A stretch of DNA of 12,824 nucleotides from JBKCHH01 sp046302855 (GTDB taxonomy: Bacteria > Pseudomonadota > Alphaproteobacteria > Rickettsiales > UBA8987). Below the pieces are notes generated by a model that saw only the letters and a list, made by a program, of their open reading frames with translations, made no database searches and was not told the DNA's origin. Shown here in pieces: positions 1 to 7,383 of the stretch. The first letter of the stretch is position 1. Each line of letters begins with the position of its first letter. The position numbers and the translations under genes were made by a program. The DNA lies in assembly GCA_046302855.1 (NCBI GenBank), contig JBKCHH010000031.1, positions 1 to 12,824 on the forward strand. Reading direction: 5' to 3'.

Positions 1-329
1 AAAAAACCCTTATTTCTGCCTCTTGTGAGAGGTTTAGAGCCCATATTTATATTTTCCGCTATCAAAAAAACACTGGTTGCTATAACTGCCTTTATCCAAA
101 CCTTTCTTATAAAGATACCTTCTTACAAAACTGCGAACAAAATGGCATCTTTTCCCCCACGGCTGGCTTGGCGGGGCTTATGCAGGCATCATTTACCATT
201 AAAGAAATTATTGGCTTAAACCCTGCTAGAGGAGAAAATTTCTTTTATTACGATATGCTACAAAATAGCACCAAGAATATGGTTATTAAAAAAGACGGGG
301 AATGTAGCGTGTGCGGGGGTATAAATTAA
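1..329 (+). CDS. ThiF/MoeB/HesA-family adenylyltransferase, C-terminal part (5' end outside window)
   Basis: This is a partial gene, read in the frame that starts at base 3 and stops with TAA at 327-329 (108 visible residues). Members of this E1-like family adenylate the C-terminus of a ubiquitin-like sulfur carrier (MoaD or ThiS type) in molybdopterin or thiamine synthesis. The visible part has the family's two zinc-binding CxxC pairs: GCYNCLYP (Cys codons at 78-80 and 87-89) and CSVCGG (303-305 and 312-314). Between them is NCEQNGIFSPTAGLAGLMQA, which matches the family's C-x-x-x-G-(V/I)-x-x-P-x-x-G-x-x-G-x-x-Q-A pattern. Its Cys (132-134) aligns with the cysteine that in ThiF bonds the carrier protein. 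The nucleotide-binding N-terminal half lies outside the window, so MoeB, ThiF and HesA cannot be told apart. The GIY-YIG gene follows 40 bp later on the same strand, possibly from its own promoter. Confidence 0.85.
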   Translation, partial: KTLISASCERFRAHIYIFRYQKNTGCYNCLYPNLSYKDTFLQNCEQNGIFSPTAGLAGLMQASFTIKEIIGLNPARGENFFYYDMLQNSTKNMVIKKDGECSVCGGIN

Positions 330-362
330 CCAGTTTGACAAAACTTTAATATTATGTAGATA
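326..362 (+). promoter_or_regulatory. Possible promoter for the GIY-YIG gene
   Basis: The 40-bp gap holds a perfect -35 hexamer, TTGACA (335-340), but the -10 at 16 bp spacing (TAGATA, 357-362) is poor. An alternative pairing is TTAACC (326-331) with TATTAT (350-355), spaced 18 bp. Which pair is used, or whether the gene is simply read through from the upstream adenylyltransferase, cannot be decided. No Shine-Dalgarno sequence precedes the ATG at 370. Confidence 0.35.
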
Positions 363-369
363 GTTTTTT

Positions 370-1284
370 ATGAAGTTAGATCCATATACTATTAGAATTT
401 TTGTGCCAGATGGCGATCCTGAAGGACTTCGTATTATTGATCGTATGAATTGGACAGGGGTTGGAGTTGCATTTCCAAGAAGTAAATGGGGAGAAATTAA
501 AAGGCGTATAGAATTTAGCAAGGCAGGAATTTATTTGCTAATTGGTTATACAGAAGAAGATGATTTACCAGCAATTTATATTGGTCAAACCGATGTTCTT
601 ATAGACAGATTAGAAAATCATCATAAACAAAAAGATTTTTGGGATTGGGCAATTGTATTTGTTTCTGGTAGCACAGGGCTTAATAGGGCTCATGTAACAT
701 GGCTTGAATATGCACTGGTTGAAAAAGCAAAGAAAGAAAAAAGATGTCATTTAGAAAATAGTACTTCCCCGCAAGAGCCATCTTTGTCGGAATCTGAAAA
801 AGCAGATTGTCAGGGTTTTTTAAAAGAAATTTTGCAAATTTTACCACTTGTAAATGTAAGGGCATTTGAAGAAATTAAGCCAGTTGCTACACCAAAAGCA
901 GATATAAACGATATTCAGGCCTCTTATAAAACTTCAGAAAATTATATTGATACAGTTGTAGTTCCTGCACAAGAATATGGATTTAATAAAGCGTTTTTAG
1001 GTGAAGATAGTTGGTATGCTATTAGAATAGGTGGCGGTAAATTAGATAAGATAAAATTTATTGCCGCGTATAGAACGGCTCCAATTTCAGCTATAACGCA
1101 TATTGCTCCAGTAAAAGCCATAGAACCTTATGGAGATGGTGGAAAGTACAAACTTATTTTTAGTGAAAAAGCTAAAGAGATTGCTCACATAGAATATGGC
1201 AATGCCCCAAAAGGTTATATGCAGGGAATAAGATATACAAATATTGACAAGCTAAAGAAGGCTAAAACCATAAAGGATTTATAA
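370..1284 (+). CDS. GIY-YIG nuclease with an additional C-terminal domain
   Basis: This is a 304-residue protein. An N-terminal segment (residues 7-50, starting TIRIFVPDGDPEGLRI and including PRSKW) is typical of a group of GIY-YIG proteins and supports this start, despite the lack of a Shine-Dalgarno. The nuclease core follows: GIY at 53-55, YIG at 70-72, the catalytic-type Arg in DVLIDR (R80), a candidate metal-binding Glu (E113 in WLEYALVEKA) and a candidate Asn (N130). Residues 131-195 are a variable linker. Residues 196-304 form a second domain containing VVVPAQEYGF, WYAIRI, IKFIAAYRTAPISAITHIAPVKAIEP and a C-terminal RYTNIDKLKKAK. From memory this block also occurs alone or fused in other bacterial proteins. 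Its strand pattern would suit a PUA/EVE-like barrel, but that is inference. The protein is probably a DNA endonuclease, perhaps for defence or mobile-element use. Target and biological role are not known. Confidence 0.85.
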   Translation: MKLDPYTIRIFVPDGDPEGLRIIDRMNWTGVGVAFPRSKWGEIKRRIEFSKAGIYLLIGYTEEDDLPAIYIGQTDVLIDRLENHHKQKDFWDWAIVFVSGSTGLNRAHVTWLEYALVEKAKKEKRCHLENSTSPQEPSLSESEKADCQGFLKEILQILPLVNVRAFEEIKPVATPKADINDIQASYKTSENYIDTVVVPAQEYGFNKAFLGEDSWYAIRIGGGKLDKIKFIAAYRTAPISAITHIAPVKAIEPYGDGGKYKLIFSEKAKEIAHIEYGNAPKGYMQGIRYTNIDKLKKAKTIKDL

Positions 1285-1341
1285 AAACAAAAACCAAGAA
1301 AAATACTCATCAAGTTTAAACAGCCATGACTAAAGAACCAA

Positions 1342-1360
1342 ACCCCATTACCTATGGGGT
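1342..1360. terminator. Hairpin between convergent genes, probable shared terminator
   Basis: A perfect 7-bp inverted repeat, ACCCCAT-TACCT-ATGGGGT, lies between the stop codons of the GIY-YIG gene (+) and fliW (-). On the minus strand it is followed by a T-rich but interrupted run (TTTGGTTCTTT). On the plus strand it is followed by ATAGATTTCTT. Position and structure fit a bidirectional terminator ending the flagellar operon, but neither U tract is strong. Confidence 0.55.
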
Positions 1361-1375
1361 ATAGATTTCTTAAAT

Positions 1376-1918
1376 TTAAGCAAACAGGTTATTTAGCGTT
1401 TCGTTTAGTTTATATTTATGACTATCTAAAATACATTGGTAGGCAAGTTTTTTAGCAGTATCAATAAATATTGGTGCCTTGGCGTTAAAGGTTACCTTGT
1501 CTTTTTCATTTTTATTGAAAGAGGCAATAAGCACTAAAACCAAATCATTAACTTCTATTTCATAAGATTTTGCCACTTCTGCCAATTCTTCCTTAGTGTA
1601 ATAGCTAGTTTTGGAAGGATCAACCGGCAAGGTTAAAAATGAAATATAGTTATTATCCAAACATTGCAAAATTCTAAATAGCTCCATATTGGGAAGAGAA
1701 ATTTCGCAGGCACTAAAGTTCTGCACATATTTCATTCCAATTAAGCCATTTGGAAAATGGATTTTGTTTTGCGGATTAACTTGCAAATCACCAAAGTTGC
1801 TTTTTACTGTGTAAACACCTTGATTATTTTCAAGATCTTCACGAGTTTCTTGCAGAACTTGGTTATTTATAGCAGATAAATCTGCTATATTTTCTTGTAG
1901 GCTAGGGTTTTGTTTCAT
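1376..1918 (-). CDS. fliW: Flagellar assembly factor FliW
   Basis: This is a 180-residue cytoplasmic protein. Elsewhere FliW binds flagellin and, when free, binds the RNA-binding regulator CsrA, so that flagellin translation follows export. Recognisable family blocks are FPNGLIGMKYVQNF (early, the F-P-x-G-L-x-G motif), ILQCLDNNYISFLTLPVDP in the middle, and VTFNAKAPIFIDTAKKLAYQCILDSHKY near the end, which matches the N-x-x-A-P-I signature. About 34 residues precede the usual FliW start, so this copy has an N-terminal extension rich in Glu, Gln and Asn. The start is fixed by a good Shine-Dalgarno (AAGGAGAC, 1924-1931 on the minus strand) at normal spacing. It is the last gene of the operon, 37 bp after flgL. 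No csrA or flagellin gene is visible in the window. Confidence 0.9.
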   Translation of the reverse strand: MKQNPSLQENIADLSAINNQVLQETREDLENNQGVYTVKSNFGDLQVNPQNKIHFPNGLIGMKYVQNFSACEISLPNMELFRILQCLDNNYISFLTLPVDPSKTSYYTKEELAEVAKSYEIEVNDLVLVLIASFNKNEKDKVTFNAKAPIFIDTAKKLAYQCILDSHKYKLNETLNNLFA

Positions 1919-1955
1919 AAAAGGTCTCCTTTTTATGGTTGGGGGTTAAGTTAGT

Positions 1956-2876
1956 TTATAGGTAATCACTCAACTTTAGTTTCGCTAGCACACCAAAAAC
2001 CTGAAAACTTGCTTGCAACTGCGTTTGTATCTGCTGAACTTTTACACTCGCTTTTACAAGATCGGTTTCAGAATTGTCTTTCGCAAAGGGAAGAAGGTTT
2101 TTATTTAAATCTTCCAAATCAGAATTAGATGCCTCTAGTATATCTTTTTTGGCGGAATAGCTGGCGGTTATTTTGCCCAAATTTTCTTGGGCAGTTTTAA
2201 TAAAGCCCCTTGCTAAATCAAAATCAGCCTCTGCCCCACTACCGTGATAAGAAATTGCTGTATGCAAGGCGGCAATGGCATTTTGAAAGGCTGGGTTATC
2301 GCCCGTAATTCCTACCTCTACGGTTAAGAATTGGCTGGCACCAACCTTTTCTATATAGTCATCCCCCTTATAATAGCTGTTGGTTGCCTTAGTACCAACC
2401 ACATTGGATGAGGCGGTAAGGTCATCAACGGCATTTTGATCCGTTTTTCCCCCTGCAAAAAGGGCAACCCCATTAAACTTATGGTTAAGAAGGGAAGAAA
2501 GCTGGTTTAGCTTATCTTTAGAAGTGCTGGTTAAATCTACAATTTGCGGATTGTTAGAGTTTTTGATGGTAAGCAGTTCGGCATCTAAATCTACTAACAT
2601 CCCTTTAATGCTTTCAATTATACCATTTGACTCTTTTATTCTAGAAATTGCATCAGATGAGCTTTTAATAAAGGTTTCATTCCTAGTAATTTCACTTTTT
2701 ACCGATAAAAAGGCAACGGATGCCGTTCCCTGTTCTGTAAAGTTTTTGAAAAGCAAACCGGTTGAAACTTGGTCATTAACCTTTGCCCCCTCTCTTTGTA
2801 GGTTTAAAAAACCATCAGTAGTAGAGTTAATTAAATAGTTAGAGCCGATTCTATTTGCATTTATGTTTAAGCCCAT
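1956..2876 (-). CDS. flgL: Flagellar hook-filament junction protein FlgL (HAP3)
   Basis: This is a 306-residue flagellin-like protein. FlgL is exported by the flagellar type III apparatus and joins the hook-end protein FlgK to the filament. The N-terminus (LNINANRIGSNYLINSTTDGFLNLQREGAKVNDQVSTG) and the C-terminus (VQQIQTQLQASFQVFGVLAKLKLSDYL) are the paired helical D0/D1 segments of the flagellin superfamily. FNGVALFAGGKTD in the middle matches the FlgL-typical y-L-F-(S/A)-G-x-x-T-D motif, and the final L-S-x-Y-L also favours FlgL over flagellin. Its place directly after flgK supports this. It starts 13 bp after the flgK stop with an AAGAGGT ribosome site a few bases before the ATG. There is no signal peptide, as expected for type III export. 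Confidence 0.88.
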   Translation of the reverse strand: MGLNINANRIGSNYLINSTTDGFLNLQREGAKVNDQVSTGLLFKNFTEQGTASVAFLSVKSEITRNETFIKSSSDAISRIKESNGIIESIKGMLVDLDAELLTIKNSNNPQIVDLTSTSKDKLNQLSSLLNHKFNGVALFAGGKTDQNAVDDLTASSNVVGTKATNSYYKGDDYIEKVGASQFLTVEVGITGDNPAFQNAIAALHTAISYHGSGAEADFDLARGFIKTAQENLGKITASYSAKKDILEASNSDLEDLNKNLLPFAKDNSETDLVKASVKVQQIQTQLQASFQVFGVLAKLKLSDYL

Positions 2877-2889
2877 ATTTTACCTCTTA

Positions 2890-5376
2890 TTATTTGAGAA
2901 TGTTAATTAGTTCGCCAAACATAGAATTCACAATTGAAATCCCACGCGAGGCAGCCGAGTAAAGGTTTTGATATAAAAGTAGCTTCGCCAGTTCATCATC
3001 TATATTTACCGATTCTATGGATGAACGCCTTTCATCAATGCTTTTAAGCAGGGTATCTTCGCTAGCATTTGCATCTATATAGTTGTTAGAGGTAGTTGAA
3101 AAACGCGAAATTATATCTGCCGAATACTGCCCTAAGGTAGAATTATACTGTGCGGCACTGCCAGATTGCGCAAAGGCAAAGGCGATAAATTTTAAAGCAC
3201 TAAATGCCTTAGCATTATCGGTATTGCCTTCACCCACATCATAGGTCCATACCGGTAGAGCATTTGGAACATTAGATTGTATGGAACGGGTAAGAACTGA
3301 AGTTGGGAAAAGACCCGGTGATTCTTTAATTCTATCCTGTAGCTTGAATTCAAGGGCAGAATTCTTTTTTACAGATGAGGTCTCAAACACATCGTTTAGG
3401 CCAAAAAAGTGCGAAAAGCCTCTGGTTCTTTTTTTCAAAGTGCCATCTTCGTAGGTGCCAGTTATTTGGCTATTTTGTTCAGATATGGCAACGCCGTAGT
3501 TATCTCTGCCAGACTGCAACTTTAATACGCCATTTTTAGTAGGGTCGGTTTGCAAATTGCCATTTTCATCCACAAAACTAGCAACAAGTGGAAAGGTATT
3601 ATCAATAGGGGTTTTTATAACACCATCTTCCACGCCACTAATAGAGGCAACATCTAGCCTTTGATTTCTAAAGCCCGTTTGGGTGGTACTGGCAGGTGGA
3701 ATGGTTAGTTGATAAGTTATTGTTTCAGTGTTCTGCCCCTCATCATCAATTACCTGCACTTGAACTTGAATATCTAAAACAGTTCCCGGGGCAACGCCAG
3801 CAAATGCAAAGGCAGTAATTAATGCTGGATCATCAAAATTTATAGGCACAGTATGCAAAGAATTTACATCGTCAGTTCTAGTTCTTTCCCCTGGTTTAAA
3901 GGTAAAGGTTTGAAAACTAGCCGCTAGAGTAGCTGGCGGAATTACAAAAGTATTAGCACCATCGGTTATATTAACGCCAAGTATATCTAATTTAGAATCT
4001 AATCCGCTTAGATTTCTTGCCTCTAAATCAAATTCAAAAATACCTGTTGCCCTAGTTGCGTTAGTGGTAAGAGTATCTACAGTTGAAGCAATTTTAATAT
4101 TATCTAAATTACCAACCCTTACTTTTCGTAGCTCGCCAGAATAATATTCGTTAATTTCATTAACAATTGTGGGAACATCTATTACCCCTTCACCAACACC
4201 CCTATTTAGCTTGCCTAAATCTAGAGTTAGCGGAATTTGGGCGTCACCATACCTATCTCTTACTGGTGCGCCAGTATCATCAACAACGGCAATGATGGTT
4301 TTTCCAGTAGCATTAAGGGTGCTGGTGCTAAGAAGTGAATTTACCCCAGTTAAACTATTGGCTGGTGGGTAGCCAGTGCCATTATTAGAGATTTTGTTGA
4401 ACTGCTCGGTTAGCTGTTCTGCTAAACTATCAAGTTCGGCCAGTACATCTGGAATAATCTTATCCCTTAGTTTAAATAGGCCTGAAATTCTGCCCCCCTC
4501 AAAAGATGGTTGCACCGTTCCAGAAACGCCCTTTTCAACAATAGTGTTAAATGCTTTAATCTGTTGATTTCCGCCATCTTTTAGGGCGAAAACTTCAACT
4601 GAATCTAGTGGCAACTCTTTAATAAAGGTGTCAGAAGAAAAGGCAGGGGTATAATCAATTTTATAGGTAAAATTTTTATCAATTAAGGTAGCCCTAGTGG
4701 CTTGCACTGAAAACTGCCCAGTATCTTCATAAAAAACCTGCACTTCCATTAGGTCTGAAATTTTTTTAATTAGAGTGTCCCTTTTATCAAGTAAGGCCGC
4801 CTTGTTTAAACCTTTAAAATCAGCCGCACCAATATCATCATTTAATGCCTTACCATCTGCCAACAAACTATTTAGCTCATCAAATTTTTGCCCAATTTTT
4901 TTATCAACTTCAAACCTTTTGCCTTCTAATTGCGTAGCAAGGGTAGAGATATTATCAGCAAAGTTTTTTACTGATTCTACTAGATTAAACCGAATGCCTT
5001 CATCGCCCGGATTTCTTCTATAGTCATCTATGGCGGTAAAGAACTTATCGAACTTAGCACTTAGGTTATCATCTTTACCGGGTGTGCCGAACAAAACAGC
5101 TACATCTTTTAAAACACTATTAATTTCAGAAGTTTCAGAGGTAATGGATAGCTGGCGGAAGGATGCCAAAACCAACTGATCATCAATTATTCTTTTAGGA
5201 GTGGTGGTTTTTACCCCCGCCCCAACATCGCCTAAAACTCTATTTTCTGTATAGATTTCAGTTCTTGTATAGCCTTCTGTTCCAGCATTAGCAACATTGT
5301 TAGAGGTGCTTTGAATGCGTTTTTGCGCCGCCTGCAAGGCACTTACAAAATTTTCAAATGCTATTTCAAAACCCAT
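2890..5376 (-). CDS. flgK: Flagellar hook-associated protein FlgK (HAP1), enlarged
   Basis: This is the first junction protein on the hook tip, exported through the flagellar secretion system. The N-terminal D0/D1 helix (FENFVSALQAAQKRIQSTSNNVANAGTEGYTR) carries the rod/hook/HAP signature with the S-N-N-V-A-N-x-x-T-x-G-Y motif. The C-terminal helix (SVNIDDELAKLLLYQNLYSAASRGISIVNSMFGELINIL) is the matching FlgK end. At 828 residues it is much longer than the roughly 550 residues of the enterobacterial protein. The extra length is in the middle (roughly residues 330-700), which is beta-rich and includes an acidic strand-rich stretch near residues 505-565. That region would project from the junction surface. 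The gene starts 9 bp after the flgN-like gene, with a GAGAG ribosome site. The reading frame is intact and the terminal domains are clear. Confidence 0.93.
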   Translation of the reverse strand: MGFEIAFENFVSALQAAQKRIQSTSNNVANAGTEGYTRTEIYTENRVLGDVGAGVKTTTPKRIIDDQLVLASFRQLSITSETSEINSVLKDVAVLFGTPGKDDNLSAKFDKFFTAIDDYRRNPGDEGIRFNLVESVKNFADNISTLATQLEGKRFEVDKKIGQKFDELNSLLADGKALNDDIGAADFKGLNKAALLDKRDTLIKKISDLMEVQVFYEDTGQFSVQATRATLIDKNFTYKIDYTPAFSSDTFIKELPLDSVEVFALKDGGNQQIKAFNTIVEKGVSGTVQPSFEGGRISGLFKLRDKIIPDVLAELDSLAEQLTEQFNKISNNGTGYPPANSLTGVNSLLSTSTLNATGKTIIAVVDDTGAPVRDRYGDAQIPLTLDLGKLNRGVGEGVIDVPTIVNEINEYYSGELRKVRVGNLDNIKIASTVDTLTTNATRATGIFEFDLEARNLSGLDSKLDILGVNITDGANTFVIPPATLAASFQTFTFKPGERTRTDDVNSLHTVPINFDDPALITAFAFAGVAPGTVLDIQVQVQVIDDEGQNTETITYQLTIPPASTTQTGFRNQRLDVASISGVEDGVIKTPIDNTFPLVASFVDENGNLQTDPTKNGVLKLQSGRDNYGVAISEQNSQITGTYEDGTLKKRTRGFSHFFGLNDVFETSSVKKNSALEFKLQDRIKESPGLFPTSVLTRSIQSNVPNALPVWTYDVGEGNTDNAKAFSALKFIAFAFAQSGSAAQYNSTLGQYSADIISRFSTTSNNYIDANASEDTLLKSIDERRSSIESVNIDDELAKLLLYQNLYSAASRGISIVNSMFGELINILK

Positions 5377-5385
5377 AAATTACTC

Positions 5386-5862
5386 TCAAATTTTTTCGTT
5401 GTAAACTATTGAAAAGGTTTCTTTATTTGCTTTATTTTCATCCATAATGCCAGTTTCTGCCATCATTGCCTTTTTTACCGATTTGGCGATTATGCTAATC
5501 ATCAACTCATTCATCCTTTTGGCTTTGGAAAGGCTTTTAAAGTTTTTATCTAGAGTTTCATTTAGCCTTTCTTCCACCTTTAAAACCTCACCCTTACTGG
5601 ATGAATCAAGATCAGTTAAAATTTGCCTATTTCTTTTAATAAGGGTTAGCTTGGCAGAAATTGAATTTACTAGCTTTTCTTTCTTTGGAGCTATTGCCTG
5701 CAGTTCTGGCAAATTAACGCTTTGCAGATAGTTGGTTTCTTCCTCAACTAGGCTTCTTAAAAGCTCTATTTCTTTTAAGATGTCCTTTACTGAAAAGGTA
5801 AGTTTGGATAAATCAAACTTAGCTGCCGTGTTTATAGAAATGATGTCATCTGGCATGTTCAT
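5386..5862 (-). CDS. flgN: FlgN-like flagellar export chaperone
   Basis: This is a 158-residue, mostly helical, charged protein with no signal peptide or membrane segment. FlgN proteins are cytoplasmic chaperones that hold FlgK and FlgL before export. Evidence here is moderate. There is a FlgN-like region LLRSLVEEETNYLQSVNLPELQAIAPKKEKLVNSI, with the typical pattern of an acidic helix, a short 'L-x-x-L' segment and K-x-x-L-(V/L), followed by a long amphipathic helix. The gene sits immediately before flgK and flgL. It overlaps the end of flgJ by 17 bp. The first of two nearby ATGs (5862 rather than 5856) is preferred because AGGGAG lies about 5 bases before it. FlgN proteins diverge strongly, so the name rests largely on context. 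A different small flagellar helical protein is the alternative. Confidence 0.6.
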   Translation of the reverse strand: MNMPDDIISINTAAKFDLSKLTFSVKDILKEIELLRSLVEEETNYLQSVNLPELQAIAPKKEKLVNSISAKLTLIKRNRQILTDLDSSSKGEVLKVEERLNETLDKNFKSLSKAKRMNELMISIIAKSVKKAMMAETGIMDENKANKETFSIVYNEKI

Positions 5863-6226
5863 ATTTGCTCCCTAAAGTTGTTGATTGGTTGGTTGTTAGT
5901 TGTTGGTTTTTGTAGGCATTTTTAGCGGAAATATCCTTGTAGATTTTGTTTACCAAATCTGGCATGAACTTATCGGCTGCTTGCTTGGCTATCTCTGCAT
6001 TATACATGCTTCTAAATATTGCCTCATTACCCCCTGCTTGAAAGGGATTTTCAGGGTCAACTTCCCCTTGCGAAATTTCTAAAAACTGATGCAGAAACAT
6101 ACCGGCAAATTCTTTGGCCGCTTGCTTTGCTTTTGCGTCATCGGTTGGCTTTTGCCCACCTAGCCTGTTAAATAGGTTATCTTGAAAGGCAAGATTGGCA
6201 GATATTCTATTTACATTTACTTCCAT
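5846..6226 (-). CDS. flgJ: Rod-binding protein, FlgJ N-terminal type (no muramidase domain)
   Basis: This is a 126-residue protein. The rod-binding domain of FlgJ helps the flagellar rod assemble in the periplasm. The family core is visible at about residues 35-90: AKQAAKEFAGMFLHQFLEI, then GGNEAIFRSMYNAEIAKQAADK, the typical F-E-x-x-F-L/M-x-Q-x-L then G-x-x-x-x-x-x-M-x-x-x-x-(I/L)-A-x-x-x-(A/S) layout. The C-terminal muramidase domain of enterobacterial FlgJ is absent, which is usual in alphaproteobacteria. The gene begins 5 bp after the flgI stop. Its Shine-Dalgarno (GCGAGG) is formed by the last codons of flgI, which suggests coupled translation, and its 3' end overlaps the next gene by 17 bp. 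There is no signal peptide. Confidence 0.85.
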   Translation of the reverse strand: MEVNVNRISANLAFQDNLFNRLGGQKPTDDAKAKQAAKEFAGMFLHQFLEISQGEVDPENPFQAGGNEAIFRSMYNAEIAKQAADKFMPDLVNKIYKDISAKNAYKNQQLTTNQSTTLGSKYEHAR

Positions 6227-6231
6227 ATTTT

Positions 6232-7350
6232 TTACCTCGCCTCAATTTCTGCATGCAAAGCACCAGCTGAACGGATGGATTGCAAAATTGTTATTAAATC
6301 CCTTGGCCCCACCCCTAATGAATTTAGCCCATCCACTAGGTCTTTTAAGTTAGCATTTTCTTTCACAACGGACATTTTACTACCCCTGCCTTCATCTACT
6401 TGAATTTTAGACTTTGGCGTTACAGCTGTTTGTGCGCCTTCTGGAGCAAGAGGCAGGGCTTGCGAAACTTGTGGCGTTTCATCTATTGTAACAACCAAAT
6501 TTCCTTGTGCTATGGCAACTGTATCTAGCCGAACATTTTCATTCATTACAATTGTGCCGGAAGATTCATCTATAATCACTCTTGCTACTTGATCTGGCAC
6601 CACCTTTAGTTGCTCCACTTCAGATAAAAATAGCGACATAAACCCCGTATAAGATTCAGGCGGAGTAATTTTAATAGTGCCCGGATCTAATACTTCTGCC
6701 ACCTGTTGATCATAAAAATCATTTACCACAAAGGCTAGCCTAGTAGCTGTGCCTATGTCTGGGTTTTTTAAGGAAATGTTTAGGGAGGTAAGTTCATTTA
6801 GCTTAAAGTCTATTTCCCTTTCTACAATCGCACCATTTGCTATGTGAGAATTGGTATTTACACCCTTACTGAAAGAAGAGCCAGACTTGCCAATTTCTTT
6901 AAACCCGCCAGTTGAAACCTGCCCCTGCGCTACAGCGTAAATTTGGCCATCTGCCCCAAGTAAAGGCGTGGCAATCAGCGTGCCACCTTGCAGACTGGTA
7001 GCATCCCCCATGGTGCTTACATTTATATCTATTTTAGAACCATTGCGAGAAAAGGCAGGAAGAGTAGCTGTAACCGTAACTGCTGCCACATTTTTAGATT
7101 TTAAAGACTTGTCTGATGTATTTAACCCAAGATTGGTTAAAAATGCCTGCATACTTTTTTCGGTAAAGGGCGAGTTATTTAACTTATCCCCCGTGCCATT
7201 TAAGCCAACCACTAGGCCATAGCCAACAAGTAAATTGTCTCTAACCCCTTCTACATTTATAATATCCTTAACCCTAGTTTTGCTGCTCGCATTGGCAACA
7301 AAGGGCAGGAAAGATAAAATTAAAGCACCTATTGATAGAAATCTTAGCAT
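6232..7350 (-). CDS. flgI: Flagellar P-ring protein FlgI
   Basis: This is a 372-residue protein, normal length for the family. FlgI subunits form the P-ring around the rod in the peptidoglycan layer. A Sec signal peptide spans about residues 1-21 (hydrophobic LSIGALILSFLPFVANA, probable cut after ANA). The mature start, TRVKDIINVEGVRDNLLVGYGLVVGLNGTGD, is a hallmark of FlgI. Further family blocks are AVTVTATLPAFSRNGSKIDINVSTMGDATSLQGGTL, VARVIIDESSGTIVMNENVRL, and the C-terminal LKDLVDGLNSLGVGPRDLITILQSIRSAGALHAEIEAR. It is the first gene of the operon, behind a sigma-54-type promoter. The gene has no Shine-Dalgarno; instead a 16-bp palindrome ends 3 bases before the ATG. The L-ring gene flgH is not in the window. 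Confidence 0.97.
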   Translation of the reverse strand: MLRFLSIGALILSFLPFVANASSKTRVKDIINVEGVRDNLLVGYGLVVGLNGTGDKLNNSPFTEKSMQAFLTNLGLNTSDKSLKSKNVAAVTVTATLPAFSRNGSKIDINVSTMGDATSLQGGTLIATPLLGADGQIYAVAQGQVSTGGFKEIGKSGSSFSKGVNTNSHIANGAIVEREIDFKLNELTSLNISLKNPDIGTATRLAFVVNDFYDQQVAEVLDPGTIKITPPESYTGFMSLFLSEVEQLKVVPDQVARVIIDESSGTIVMNENVRLDTVAIAQGNLVVTIDETPQVSQALPLAPEGAQTAVTPKSKIQVDEGRGSKMSVVKENANLKDLVDGLNSLGVGPRDLITILQSIRSAGALHAEIEAR

Positions 7351-7352
7351 TT

Positions 7353-7368
7353 ATACTACATATAGTAT
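7353..7368 (-). promoter_or_regulatory. Perfect palindrome in the flgI leader
   Basis: ATACTA-4 nt-TAGTAT is a perfect 6-bp inverted repeat lying entirely between the predicted sigma-54 transcription start (about 7373) and the flgI start codon (7350). On the minus strand its loop contributes an ATG followed at once by TAG (7361-7356), a start-stop pair just upstream of flgI. It could be a protein operator, or a weak RNA hairpin taking the place of a ribosome site. A short AT-rich repeat could also arise by chance. Confidence 0.4.
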
Positions 7369-7383
7369 TATGCTTTAAATAAG

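Noticed and set aside
25..219. 64-codon plus-strand ORF at the left end
   Set aside because: It is out of frame with the ThiF/MoeB-type C-terminus (frame starting at base 3), which has CxxC motifs and clear family sequence across the same bases.
6593..6613. TGGCACC...TTGCT on the plus strand, resembling a sigma-54 site
   Set aside because: Spacing between the two halves is four bases too long, it points against the flgI gene, and it is inside coding sequence.
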